Of a stretch of DNA of 8,322 nucleotides, positions 1-6,413 are shown one piece after another. Positions within the stretch are counted from its first letter, which is position 1; each line of letters starts with the position of its first letter. The position numbers and the translations under genes were made by a program. Location: the NCBI GenBank assembly GCA_030691835.1, contig JAUYDO010000241.1, positions 1 to 8,322 of the forward strand, given 5' to 3'. Source of the DNA: Dehalococcoidia bacterium. GTDB lineage: Bacteria; Chloroflexota; Dehalococcoidia; Dehalococcoidales; UBA3254. The notes beneath the pieces were generated by a model that was not told the DNA's origin, made no database searches, and saw nothing but the letters and a program-made list of their open reading frames with translations.

Positions 1-134
1 TAGTGTCTCGGATATATCTTGACGTATGAAAGCGTGTTGCTGTCATTCCAGCGCAGGCTGGAATCCAGAGGGCAACATGGATTCCGGATCAAGTCCGGAA
101 TGACAGAAACTGTAAAGGCATTTGTAAGACACTA
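1..134. repeat. REP/MITE-like nested palindromic repeat
   Basis: TAGTGTCT at 1-8 is matched by its reverse complement AGACACTA at 127-134, framing an inner inverted repeat. The inner arms CTGTCATTCC (40-49) and GGAATGACAG (97-106), plus GGAATCCA (60-67) and its complement TGGATTCC (78-85), match exactly. The 10-11 nt between the matched blocks differ from arm to arm. Each arm also folds on itself: TTCCAGC/GCTGGAA (46-52/57-63) and ATTCCGGA/TCCGGAAT (81-88/94-101). A conserved outer motif with variable but self-complementary interiors is typical of short non-autonomous repeats scattered through many bacterial genomes. No transposase is present here. Position 1 is the window edge, so the left boundary and any target duplication cannot be judged. 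Confidence 0.7.
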
Positions 135-147
135 CACTAGCCTACCT

Positions 148-243
148 CCCTGGAGCGCGTGATTCCAGGGGTGACAAAACGTTTCAGGAGAGGGCAGAGC
201 TTGCCCCGTTCCCGTATCATGTACGGGACAGACTTGATACGGG
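148..243. repeat. Hairpins, possibly decayed copies of the same repeat family
   Basis: Two further dyads follow the first repeat. CCCTGGA (148-154) pairs with TCCAGGG (164-170) across a 9-nt loop. CCCGTATCA (211-219) pairs with TGATACGGG (235-243), and CCCGTA (211-216) can alternatively pair with TACGGG (222-227). Fragments such as 'gattccagggg' and 'gtgacaaa' resemble pieces of the repeat at 40-106, so I read these as degenerate units; this is an inference. None is followed by a T tract, so an intrinsic terminator for a gene left of the window is not supported. Confidence 0.4.
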
Positions 244-273
244 GGTGAGGTCGCTGACAGCCAGCAACCTCTT

Positions 274-305
274 TTCCAAAAAGCGCTCAAATATGCTACT
301 ATAAT
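274..305 (+). promoter_or_regulatory. Probable promoter of pdxT-nrpR
   Basis: A perfect -10 hexamer TATAAT lies at 300-305, 27 nt before the pdxT start codon, which would give a leader of about 20 nt. The -35 is poor: the best candidates are T-rich sequences around 272-279 at a long spacing. The call rests on the -10 box and its position just upstream of a gene with a good ribosome binding site. Confidence 0.5.
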
Positions 306-332
306 TTTGTCAGACCACAGGAAAAACCAACT

Positions 333-923
333 ATGAGAATCGGTGTCTTAGCTTTACAGGGCGCTTTTATCGAGCATGCCGCCGTCATACGGCGGCTGGG
401 AGAGGAGGCGTCCGAAATCCGTCTGCCCGGGGAGCTCGATAAGATAGACGGGCTCATCATCCCCGGCGGTGAGAGTACAACCATAACAAACCTGATACGC
501 AGTTTCAATCTGCTTCAGCCGTTGAAAGAGAGGATTCGGGGCGGCATGCCCGTTTTGGGCACCTGCGCCGGTATGATTTGCCTGGCGAAGAGAGTCTCCA
601 ACTCCGACACGTCTCACATGGAGACCCTGGCTCTCATGGACGTAGAAGTGAAGCGTAACGCCTTCGGGCGGCAGGTAGACAGCTTCGAGATCGACCTGCC
701 CGTGCCCGTGCTGGGGGAAGAGCCTTTCCACGCCGTCTTCATCCGCGCCCCGCTCATAAAGAGCACGGGCCCCGGTGTGGATATACTGGCAAAATTGCCC
801 GATGGCACCATCGTGGCTTCAAGACAGAAAAACATGCTGGTCACCTCATTCCATCCCGAGCTTACCGAGGACCCCCGACTGCACAAATATTTCCTGAGCA
901 TCGTGGCGTCAAGCGGAAAATAA
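333..923 (+). CDS. pdxT: Pyridoxal 5'-phosphate synthase glutaminase subunit PdxT
   Basis: This is the glutaminase half of the DXP-independent PLP synthase. It hydrolyses glutamine and passes ammonia to PdxS, which condenses it with ribose 5-phosphate and glyceraldehyde 3-phosphate; it acts in the cytoplasm. The 196-residue protein is full length for the family. It starts with the typical MRIGVLALQG and has the oxyanion/glutamine-binding PGGEST at 44-49, the nucleophile Cys78 in GTCAGM, and His174 and Glu176 in SFHPEL, completing the class I amidotransferase triad. The ATG is preceded by AGGAAA (319-324) at 8 nt. The usual partner pdxS is not next to it: upstream is non-coding repeat sequence and downstream is nrpR, 32 bp away and probably co-transcribed. 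Identification is secure; where pdxS lies cannot be seen. Confidence 0.97.
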   Translation: MRIGVLALQGAFIEHAAVIRRLGEEASEIRLPGELDKIDGLIIPGGESTTITNLIRSFNLLQPLKERIRGGMPVLGTCAGMICLAKRVSNSDTSHMETLALMDVEVKRNAFGRQVDSFEIDLPVPVLGEEPFHAVFIRAPLIKSTGPGVDILAKLPDGTIVASRQKNMLVTSFHPELTEDPRLHKYFLSIVASSGK

Positions 924-955
924 AGGCTGTATGCTTACCGTTCGAGGGTGATATA

Positions 956-1990
956 ATGGTTATAAGCCGTATGAGAGATACAAAAGAAGCCCGGGTGGTA
1001 CATGGCGCCAGCACCGAGACCGAGCGGAAGGTAATTGCCATACTAAAGGTGCTGAGCGAGTCGTCGGAGCCGCTGGGCTCAATCACCATCGCCCGCGAGC
1101 TGGAGCGCCACGGTATAATCCTGAGCGAGAGAGCCGTCAGGTATCACCTGAGAATAACCGATGAGCGGGGTTACACCCAGCCCCTGGGGCGCGACGGCAG
1201 AATGCTCACGCCACAGGGCATGGAAGAGCTAAGAATGGCACTAGCGCCGGAGCAGGTCGGCTTCATCCTGGATAAGCTCGAACTGCTCGCCTTCAAGACC
1301 ACCTTCGACCCCAGGACGAAGACCGGACTGGTCCCGGTAAATACCTCTCTCTTCGACGCCGGTAAGTTCAACAAGGCGCTGGCGGTCATGAAAGATGTAT
1401 TCAAAGCGGGGCTGTGCGTTAGCGACCTGGTGATAACGGCTACCGAAGGCAAAAAGCTCGGCTCGGTAGTAGTTCCCGCAGGGAAAATCGGGCTGGGGAC
1501 GGTCTGCGGCGTGGTGATAAATGGTGTTCTACTTAAATCGGGAATCCCCATCGAGTCACGGTTCGGCGGTGTCCTCGAGGTGAGAGACCACAAGCCCCGG
1601 CGCTTTGTGGCTATAATCAGCTATGCCGGCACCTCACTGGACCCCTCGGAACAGTACATCCGCGCCAAGATGACAAGTGTGAATGAAGCGGCAAGGACGG
1701 GCAACGGCAAGATACTGGCTAACTTCCGCGAGATACCCGCCTCGGCAAGGGCAATGGTCGAGAATAAAGCGGCCCTGCTGAAGTCAGCGGGCATCAACGG
1801 GGTCTTTTTGCTGGGTAACACCAGCGAGTCAGTGTGCCAGATATCAGTGGGGTTGAGTCGAGTCGGCATGGTACTGCTTGGGGGTCTGAATCCCGTTGCC
1901 GCCGCCGCCGAAGCCGGTATCGAGGTTGATAATATAGCCGAAAGCGGTCTGGTTGAATACGAACAGCTAGTGAGCGTCCGCGATTTATAG
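956..1990 (+). CDS. nrpR: NrpR-type transcriptional regulator (winged HTH + single NrpR/DUF128 domain)
   Basis: The 344-residue protein has an N-terminal winged helix-turn-helix at roughly 22-92, containing SERAVRYHLR (recognition-helix region) and a wing around GRDGRMLTPQG. One NrpR regulatory domain follows at about 98-341, with the conserved GGLNPVAAAAEAGIE near its C-terminus. In methanogens NrpR represses nitrogen-fixation and glutamine synthetase genes and is released by 2-oxoglutarate. Some archaeal forms carry two regulatory domains; this one has a single domain and would probably act as a dimer or higher oligomer. The start is supported by GAGGG (944-948) at 7 nt; a second ATG at codon 6 has no better site. 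It follows pdxT by 32 bp. Family assignment is strong. A nitrogen role in this organism is inferred, and its targets are not visible here. Confidence 0.85.
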   Translation: MVISRMRDTKEARVVHGASTETERKVIAILKVLSESSEPLGSITIARELERHGIILSERAVRYHLRITDERGYTQPLGRDGRMLTPQGMEELRMALAPEQVGFILDKLELLAFKTTFDPRTKTGLVPVNTSLFDAGKFNKALAVMKDVFKAGLCVSDLVITATEGKKLGSVVVPAGKIGLGTVCGVVINGVLLKSGIPIESRFGGVLEVRDHKPRRFVAIISYAGTSLDPSEQYIRAKMTSVNEAARTGNGKILANFREIPASARAMVENKAALLKSAGINGVFLLGNTSESVCQISVGLSRVGMVLLGGLNPVAAAAEAGIEVDNIAESGLVEYEQLVSVRDL

Positions 1991-2093
1991 AGGTAGAACC
2001 TCATCCCCTGTATCCCCTTCCCTCTTTGGCAGGCTGTACCCCTGCTCAATCTGTCAGATAATATTCTTTACACCGCGTGCTCTCTTGAACAGC
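1991..2093. other. Convergent intergenic gap between nrpR and proC
   Basis: This 103-bp gap separates the converging ends of nrpR and proC. It holds two weak dyads, GAGGT/ACCTC (1990-2002, 3-nt loop) and GCAGG/CCTGC (2029-2033/2041-2045, 7-nt loop). Neither is followed by a T tract on either strand. No convincing intrinsic terminator is seen, so termination here may be factor-dependent or rely on the weak hairpins. Confidence 0.4.
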
Positions 2094-2894
2094 CTATGCG
2101 CCCAGTTTCTTGGACTTCTCATAGGCGGCGGTCACCGCCTTGCTGACCAGGTCGAAGAAACCGCCCTTCTCAAACTGGGCTATAGCCTCGGCAGTAGTGC
2201 CTCTGGGCGAGGTCACCATTTTGCGCAGTTCCGCCGGCGTCTTGCCCGACTTCTGTAGCAGGTGCCCGGAGCCGACCATGGTCTGTATCGCCAGATTCTC
2301 CGCCATCGCCTGAGGGATACCGATGTGCTGTGCCGCGGCTACCAGCGCCTCAACGAAAAGGAAGAAATACGCCGGACCACTGCCGCTCAGAGCCGTCGAC
2401 ATGTCTATGAGCCCTTCGTCATCCACATATATCTCCACACCCATGGCGCTGAGCAGGGACTTCGCCCATTCCTTCTGCTGAGGAGTCACCTCCGGGGTAG
2501 CTGTCCACACGGTCATACCGTCGCCTATCTGCGCCGGAGTGTTGGGCATAGACCTGACGATACGGCCATGCTTCAGCCCGTCTCTCAAGGTGCTTATTCT
2601 CTTCCCGGCGACGATGGAGAGCACAAGCTGGTCTGGCTTGAGCTGACCGCTGAGGTCAGCCATGATTTCATTGAGATTCTGCGGCTTGATAGCCAGAATC
2701 ACCACCTCAGCGCCATTCGCCGCAGCGCGGTTATCGTTCATCACCTCTACGCCGTATTTCCTCTCAAGGTGCGCGCCGCGCGCCCAATTTATATCGCTGG
2801 AGGATATTGATTTCGCTGGTGCGAGCTTGTTCCGCACGATGATTGATATCATCACTTCCGCCATGGCGCCGCCGCCGATAAATCCTATCTTCAT
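2094..2894 (-). CDS. proC: Pyrroline-5-carboxylate reductase
   Basis: ProC carries out the last step of proline synthesis, reducing 1-pyrroline-5-carboxylate to proline with NAD(P)H in the cytoplasm. The N-terminus MKIGFIGGGAMA is the dinucleotide-binding Rossmann loop (GFIGGGAMA at 4-12). AIKPQN (about 68-73) and RSMPNTPA (114-121) are family hallmarks, and the C-terminal dimerisation domain carries ALSGSGPAY (168-176) and TSPRGTTAEA (from 228). The residue after SP, often Gly, is Arg here. At 266 residues it has the normal family length. The reading frame opens at 2912, but the ATG at 2894 is preceded by AAAGGAGGT at 5 nt, and the longer version would translate through that site, so I start at 2894. 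It is the last gene of leuS-yggS-proC; yggS-proC is a widely conserved pair. Confidence 0.96.
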   Translation of the reverse strand: MKIGFIGGGAMAEVMISIIVRNKLAPAKSISSSDINWARGAHLERKYGVEVMNDNRAAANGAEVVILAIKPQNLNEIMADLSGQLKPDQLVLSIVAGKRISTLRDGLKHGRIVRSMPNTPAQIGDGMTVWTATPEVTPQQKEWAKSLLSAMGVEIYVDDEGLIDMSTALSGSGPAYFFLFVEALVAAAQHIGIPQAMAENLAIQTMVGSGHLLQKSGKTPAELRKMVTSPRGTTAEAIAQFEKGGFFDLVSKAVTAAYEKSKKLGA

Positions 2895-2898
2895 AGAT

Positions 2899-2907
2899 AC
2901 CTCCTTT
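2899..2907 (-). promoter_or_regulatory. Shine-Dalgarno that fixes the proC start
   Basis: On the - strand this reads AAAGGAGGT, with GGAGG 5 nt before the ATG at 2894-2892. The frame-open start at 2912 lies upstream of it and has no site of its own, so this decides the start codon. Confidence 0.9.
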
Positions 2908-2952
2908 GCCACATATTATGGTCATTGAGTAATTAAGATGACAGTTTATGTT

Positions 2953-2973
2953 TCCCCCTTTGGAAAAGGGGGA
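2953..2973. repeat. C/G-rich hairpin, REP-like
   Basis: TCCCCCTTT (2953-2961) pairs with AAAGGGGGA (2965-2973) around a 3-nt loop, giving a 9-bp stem. There is no T tract on either side, so it is not a classical intrinsic terminator. Being inside the yggS-proC intergenic transcript, it could slow RNA polymerase or protect the upstream mRNA 3' end. Similar CCCCCTTT...AAAGGGGG palindromes are common dispersed repeats in bacterial genomes. Confidence 0.6.
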
Positions 2974-3005
2974 GGTTCATGTTCAGATTGCTCTCATTCT
3001 CAATA

Positions 3006-3021
3006 TGGCACAATATTTGCA
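3006..3021 (+). promoter_or_regulatory. Sigma-54-like -24/-12 sequence (probably fortuitous)
   Basis: TGGCAC (3006-3011), 5 nt, then TTGCA (3017-3021) matches the sigma-54 consensus, with the GG and GC dinucleotides exactly 10 nt apart. It points on the + strand into the 3' end of yggS, so it would make antisense RNA rather than serve any gene in the window. No sigma-54 activator or RpoN is in the window. I list it because the match is complete, not because I believe it is active. Confidence 0.2.
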
Positions 3022-3042
3022 TAATGACCATAAATACGGGGT

Positions 3043-3708
3043 TTAACCGCGCTCGCCGAATAAGGCGCGACCGAGCCTGACCATCGTAGCGCCCTCCTCG
3101 ATGGCTACCTCGAAGTCATCCGTCATGCCCATGGACAGGTGCTCCAGCCTGAAGGAATCTCCAAGCTCCCACAGCTTTCTGAACACCGGTCGCACATCTT
3201 CGGGGTTATCGCCTACCGGCGCTATAGTCATCAAGCCTTTTATTCCAATCTGCGGCAGGCGTGAAATGGCTTCAAACGCCTGACCGAGCTCAGACAAAGG
3301 AAAACCGCTCTTGCTGGCTTCGCCTGACACGTTTACCTGTAGCAAGACCGGCACTTTCTTGCGGGTGTAGCGACTAATAAGTTGCGCCAGCTTCACCGAG
3401 TCCACACTTTGGATTATATCAAAGAGCGCCAGCGCCGGTTTGACCTTGTTGGACTGGAGATGCCCTATCATGTGCCACACAGGGCGGGGCTTGAGGTGGG
3501 ACAACTGCTTTATTTTCTCTTCCGCCTCCTGGACACGGTTCTCCCCGAAATTACGGATGCCCAGCTCAAAGGCTGCGGCGATTACGGAGGGAGCGACTCC
3601 CTTGGTCACGGCGACCAGGGTTACTTCCTCCGGCGACCTGCCGGCACGGCGGCAGGCGCGAGCGATACGCAGTCTTACCGACTCTTGGCTAGCCCTGATG
3701 TCCAGCAA
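3043..3708 (-). CDS. yggS: YggS/PROSC-family PLP homeostasis protein
   Basis: This is a cytoplasmic single-domain fold-type III PLP-binding protein without known catalytic activity. The family buffers free PLP and affects amino and keto acid pools. Lys36 in LVAVTKG is the PLP Schiff-base lysine. The other hallmarks are present: FGENRVQE (54-61), WHMIGHLQSNK (78-88), NVSGEASKSGF and the phosphate-binding C-terminal SMGMTDDFEVAIEEG...VRLGRALFG. At 221 residues it has the usual length. The start is a TTG at 3708-3706, only 5 nt after the leuS stop, with no clear Shine-Dalgarno, which suggests translation coupled to leuS. The first residues align well with the usual family N-terminus (VRxRI...RAGR), so the start is reasonable. 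It sits between leuS and proC on the same strand. Confidence 0.95.
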   Translation of the reverse strand: MLDIRASQESVRLRIARACRRAGRSPEEVTLVAVTKGVAPSVIAAAFELGIRNFGENRVQEAEEKIKQLSHLKPRPVWHMIGHLQSNKVKPALALFDIIQSVDSVKLAQLISRYTRKKVPVLLQVNVSGEASKSGFPLSELGQAFEAISRLPQIGIKGLMTIAPVGDNPEDVRPVFRKLWELGDSFRLEHLSMGMTDDFEVAIEEGATMVRLGRALFGERG

Positions 3709-3713
3709 TATGG

Positions 3714-6170
3714 TTACCGTACCACGATGTTTATTAGCTTCCCGGGGACGTAAATTATCTTGACCACCTGTTTGCCATCAAGATGTGTTTTGACCCGTTG
3801 ACTCCCCAGCGCAAGCTTCTTAGCCTCTTCCTCGGCTATTGACTGCGCCACCGGGATGCGGTCGCGCAGTTTGCCGTTCACCTGCACCACGAGCGTCACC
3901 TCTTCCTGCTTCGTCAGGCTCTCTTCCCACTGCGGCCATGTATGATTGTGAATGCTGTAGCAGTGCCCGGTCTGTTCCCATAGCTCTTCTGCCATGTGCG
4001 GCGCTGTTGGTGCCAGCATAATAACAAGATAGTCCACAGCCTCATTCCATAGCTCATTGCCGACAGTCCGTGTCCCCTGGACATCAGCCAGGTAGTTGGT
4101 AAGCTCCATCAGGCTGGCGAGCATGGTGTTGAAACGCAGTTTCTCAATGTCCTCGGTGACCTTCCTGATTGTCTGGTGAGTGAGGCGTCTCAGGTCCTGC
4201 TCCGCCTTCTGCCTGACCTCGCAGGCGGTGGTCTTATCATATTCATATTCACCCAGCACCAGGTGCCAGACCCGGTTGAGCCATCGGCTCACCCCGCTGA
4301 TGCCGCTATCGTTCCAGTCGCCGCCGCGCTCCCAGGGGGCGATGAACATGAGGTAGGCGCGGACGGTGTCGGCGCCAAGCTCCAGCACATAGTCGTCCGG
4401 GTTGATGACATTGCCGCGGGACTTGCTCATCTTCATATGCTCGGAGATAATTGTCCCCTGGTTGAAAAGCCGTAAGAAAGGCTCATTGAAACTGAGTAAG
4501 CCCAAATCCCGGAGCACCCTGGTGAAGAAACGGGCGTAGAACAGGTGCATCACGGCGTGCTCGGCGCCGCCGGTGTAGATGTCCACAGGCATCCAGTGTC
4601 TGAGCTTAGCCGGGTCGAAGGGACCATCCTGGTATTGTGGACTGCAGTAGCGAAGAAAGTACCATGAGGAGTCTATGAAGGTGTCCATGGTATCCGTCTC
4701 GCGCTTCGCCGCAGCGCCGCAGCGCGGGCACACGGTGTTCACGAATCCCTGGTGATATTTGAGCGGTGACTCGCCGGTAGGCTTGAATTCGGCGTCAGGC
4801 GGCAGAAGCACCGGCAGGTCTTTCTCAGGAACCGGCACTATGCCGCACTTTTCGCAGTAGACTATGGGTATGGGTACGCCCCAGTAGCGCTGGCGCGAGA
4901 TGAGCCAGTCACGGAGCTTGTAGCTCACCGTCCCCTTACCCCACCCCTTCTTCTCAAGATATCCGGTTACGGCGGAAATCCCCTGCTCGCTGGGTGTCCC
5001 GTTGAACTGCGCAGAGTTGACCATAGTCCCCGGCTCGACATAGGCTTCCGCCAGCTCCTCGCCCTTCCAGCCGGACGGGGCTATCACCACCCGGATATGC
5101 AGGTTGTACTTCTTAGCAAAGGCGAAGTCGCGCGTGTCATGTGCCGGCACCCCCATCACCGCTCCGGTGCCGTAGCTCGTCAATACGTAATCGGCTATCC
5201 AGATGGGCACTTTATCATTGTTAAGGCGGTTGGTAACATAAGCGCCGATGAATACGCCATCCTTCTCCCGCTCGGTGGACATGCGCTCAATCTCGGTGAT
5301 GCGGCGCGTCTTGGCGATGTACTCCTCGACTTGAGCCTTCTTATCGGGCGTCGTCAGCTTCGCTACCAGCGGGTGCTCCGGAGCCAGCACCATGAAGGTA
5401 ACGCCAAATGCGGTGTCGGCACGCGTGGTGAAGACCCTGATTTCTTTGTCTTCAACGCCGGGATGGTCCAGGGCAAAGGATATCTCGGTACCCTCGCTCC
5501 TGCCCACCCAGTTTGTCTGCATTATCTTAATGCGTTCGGGCCAGTCAAGACCGTCATGGCGCATCAGTTCTTCGGCGTATTTGGTGATGCGGAAGAACCA
5601 CTGCTCGAGGTCGCGGCGGATGGCGGGAGCGCCACAGCGCTCACAGAAGCCGGTAGCCACCTGCTCATCGGCGAGCACGGTCTGACAGCTCGGACACCAG
5701 TTCACCGGCGCCTTGGCACGGTAAGCCAGCCCGGCTTCATAGAACTTGAAGAAGAACCACTGCGTCCACCTGTAATATTCAGGTGAGCAGGTGACGACTT
5801 CACGGCTCCAATCATAGATTGCGCCGATGCTCTTGAGCTGGCGGCGCATATTCTCGATGTTGTCCATTGTCCAGGTGTGCGGATGGATGCCCCGCTTTAT
5901 CGCCGCATTCTCAGCGGGTAGTCCGAAGGCATCAAAACCCATGGGGTGCAGCACGTTGTAGCCTTGTAGTCGCTTGAACCGGGCGGCGACATCCGAGGGC
6001 GCCACGGCGTACCAGTGCCCGATGTGCAGGTCACCGGAGGTATACGGGAACATAGTCAAGGCGTACCACTTGGGGCGAGGGTCGTCATCCCTGACCTCAT
6101 AGAGCTTGTCTTCAGCCCATTTCGCCTGCCACTTCTTCTCTATTTCCTGGGGATTGTACCTGGGTATCAT
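3714..6170 (-). CDS. leuS: Leucyl-tRNA synthetase
   Basis: A class I aminoacyl-tRNA synthetase that charges tRNA-Leu in the cytoplasm. Counting from my chosen start (818 residues, normal bacterial length): HIGH at 49-52; a zinc-site pattern C159/C162 and C176/C179; a CP1 editing domain with TTRADT at 248-253 and GVPAHD ending at Asp345; a second Cys set C439/C442 and C481/C484; KMSKS at 580-584; and an alpha-helical anticodon-binding domain plus small C-terminal domain after that. In the editing threonine-rich loop the usual TTRPDT reads TTRADT (Pro to Ala), but the functional Thr and Asp residues are kept. The frame opens with a GTG at 6182, but that codon overlaps the AGGAG; the ATG at 6170 is therefore preferred and gives the family-typical YNPQEIEKKWQ near the N-terminus. 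First gene of leuS-yggS-proC. Confidence 0.98.
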   Translation of the reverse strand: MIPRYNPQEIEKKWQAKWAEDKLYEVRDDDPRPKWYALTMFPYTSGDLHIGHWYAVAPSDVAARFKRLQGYNVLHPMGFDAFGLPAENAAIKRGIHPHTWTMDNIENMRRQLKSIGAIYDWSREVVTCSPEYYRWTQWFFFKFYEAGLAYRAKAPVNWCPSCQTVLADEQVATGFCERCGAPAIRRDLEQWFFRITKYAEELMRHDGLDWPERIKIMQTNWVGRSEGTEISFALDHPGVEDKEIRVFTTRADTAFGVTFMVLAPEHPLVAKLTTPDKKAQVEEYIAKTRRITEIERMSTEREKDGVFIGAYVTNRLNNDKVPIWIADYVLTSYGTGAVMGVPAHDTRDFAFAKKYNLHIRVVIAPSGWKGEELAEAYVEPGTMVNSAQFNGTPSEQGISAVTGYLEKKGWGKGTVSYKLRDWLISRQRYWGVPIPIVYCEKCGIVPVPEKDLPVLLPPDAEFKPTGESPLKYHQGFVNTVCPRCGAAAKRETDTMDTFIDSSWYFLRYCSPQYQDGPFDPAKLRHWMPVDIYTGGAEHAVMHLFYARFFTRVLRDLGLLSFNEPFLRLFNQGTIISEHMKMSKSRGNVINPDDYVLELGADTVRAYLMFIAPWERGGDWNDSGISGVSRWLNRVWHLVLGEYEYDKTTACEVRQKAEQDLRRLTHQTIRKVTEDIEKLRFNTMLASLMELTNYLADVQGTRTVGNELWNEAVDYLVIMLAPTAPHMAEELWEQTGHCYSIHNHTWPQWEESLTKQEEVTLVVQVNGKLRDRIPVAQSIAEEEAKKLALGSQRVKTHLDGKQVVKIIYVPGKLINIVVR

Positions 6171-6181
6171 TTCAGTTCGCA

Positions 6182-6186
6182 CTCCT
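6182..6186 (-). promoter_or_regulatory. Shine-Dalgarno deciding the leuS start
   Basis: AGGAG on the - strand ends at 6182 and overlaps the potential GTG start (6182-6180), so it cannot serve that codon. It lies 11 nt upstream of the ATG at 6170-6168, a rather long but workable spacing. Confidence 0.65.
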
Positions 6187-6245
6187 GATTATGACAGAAA
6201 AACAATCAAAATTAGAGCATCCTCGGGATATACTCACCGTGCATA

Positions 6246-6274
6246 ATTTTAACAGTAACGGGAAAGGTGCGCAA
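6246..6274 (-). promoter_or_regulatory. Probable sigma-70-type promoter of leuS-yggS-proC
   Basis: On the - strand, TTGCGC (6274-6269) and TAAAAT (6251-6246) are separated by exactly 17 nt, matching 4/6 and 5/6 of the consensus. Transcription would start near 6239, leaving a leader of about 70 nt before the leuS ATG. That leader is too short for a T-box, and no T-box specifier or AGGGTGGnACCGCG-type sequence is present. Confidence 0.55.
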
Positions 6275-6384
6275 CCAATGAGAGCTTCGAGGGAAAATAA
6301 GCTTCATAATGTTTAGTGATAGCAGGTAAAAATGCCTGTTTTGACACGCATATATGCTTTCGCTGGCACTCATTAGCGGGTGTT

Positions 6385-6413
6385 TTGCTCGCTTCAGCCT
6401 GGCGGTTTATACC
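6385..6413 (+). promoter_or_regulatory. Possible promoter of the small membrane-protein gene
   Basis: TTGCTC (6385-6390), a 17-nt spacer and TATACC (6408-6413) form a weak promoter match about 85 nt before the start codon. The better -35, TTGACA at 6341-6346, has no -10 at a normal distance. Choosing between them is not possible from sequence. Confidence 0.25.

Larger units (their letters stand above)
2916..3033. mobile_element. 118-bp terminal-inverted-repeat element (MITE-like) inside the yggS-proC gap
   Basis: TTATGGTCATT at 2916-2926 and its exact reverse complement AATGACCATAA at 3023-3033 form 11-bp terminal inverted repeats. ATA flanks the element on both sides (2913-2915 and 3034-3036), which could be a 3-bp target duplication, although the flanks are AT-rich. 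The element fills almost the whole gap: without it yggS and proC would be about 30 nt apart, normal for an operon. Inside are a strong central hairpin (2953-2973) and, just inside the right terminus, a sigma-54-like sequence. It has no coding capacity, so any movement would need a transposase elsewhere. Calling it mobile is inference; the repeats are directly seen. Confidence 0.5.

Noticed and set aside
27..104. Short + strand frame through the palindromic repeat
   Set aside because: It consists almost entirely of repeat sequence and has no ribosome binding site.
2262..2810. 182-codon + strand frame opposite proC
   Set aside because: Shadow of proC; composition (many Arg, His, Ser) is typical of an antisense reading.
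2953..2973. Intrinsic terminator between yggS and proC
   Set aside because: The stem is strong but has no T tract on either strand, and it lies inside what appears to be an inserted element within an operon.
5097..5786. 229-codon + strand frame opposite leuS
   Set aside because: It lies wholly inside leuS, which is unmistakable by its motifs. No ribosome binding site or recognisable domain.
6171..6245. T-box riboswitch in the leuS leader
   Set aside because: The leader from the predicted start is only about 70 nt and lacks the conserved T-box sequence and a leucine specifier loop.
6364..6377. Second sigma-54-like TGGCAC sequence
   Set aside because: The following GC is at N9 rather than N10 and the TTGC element is missing.
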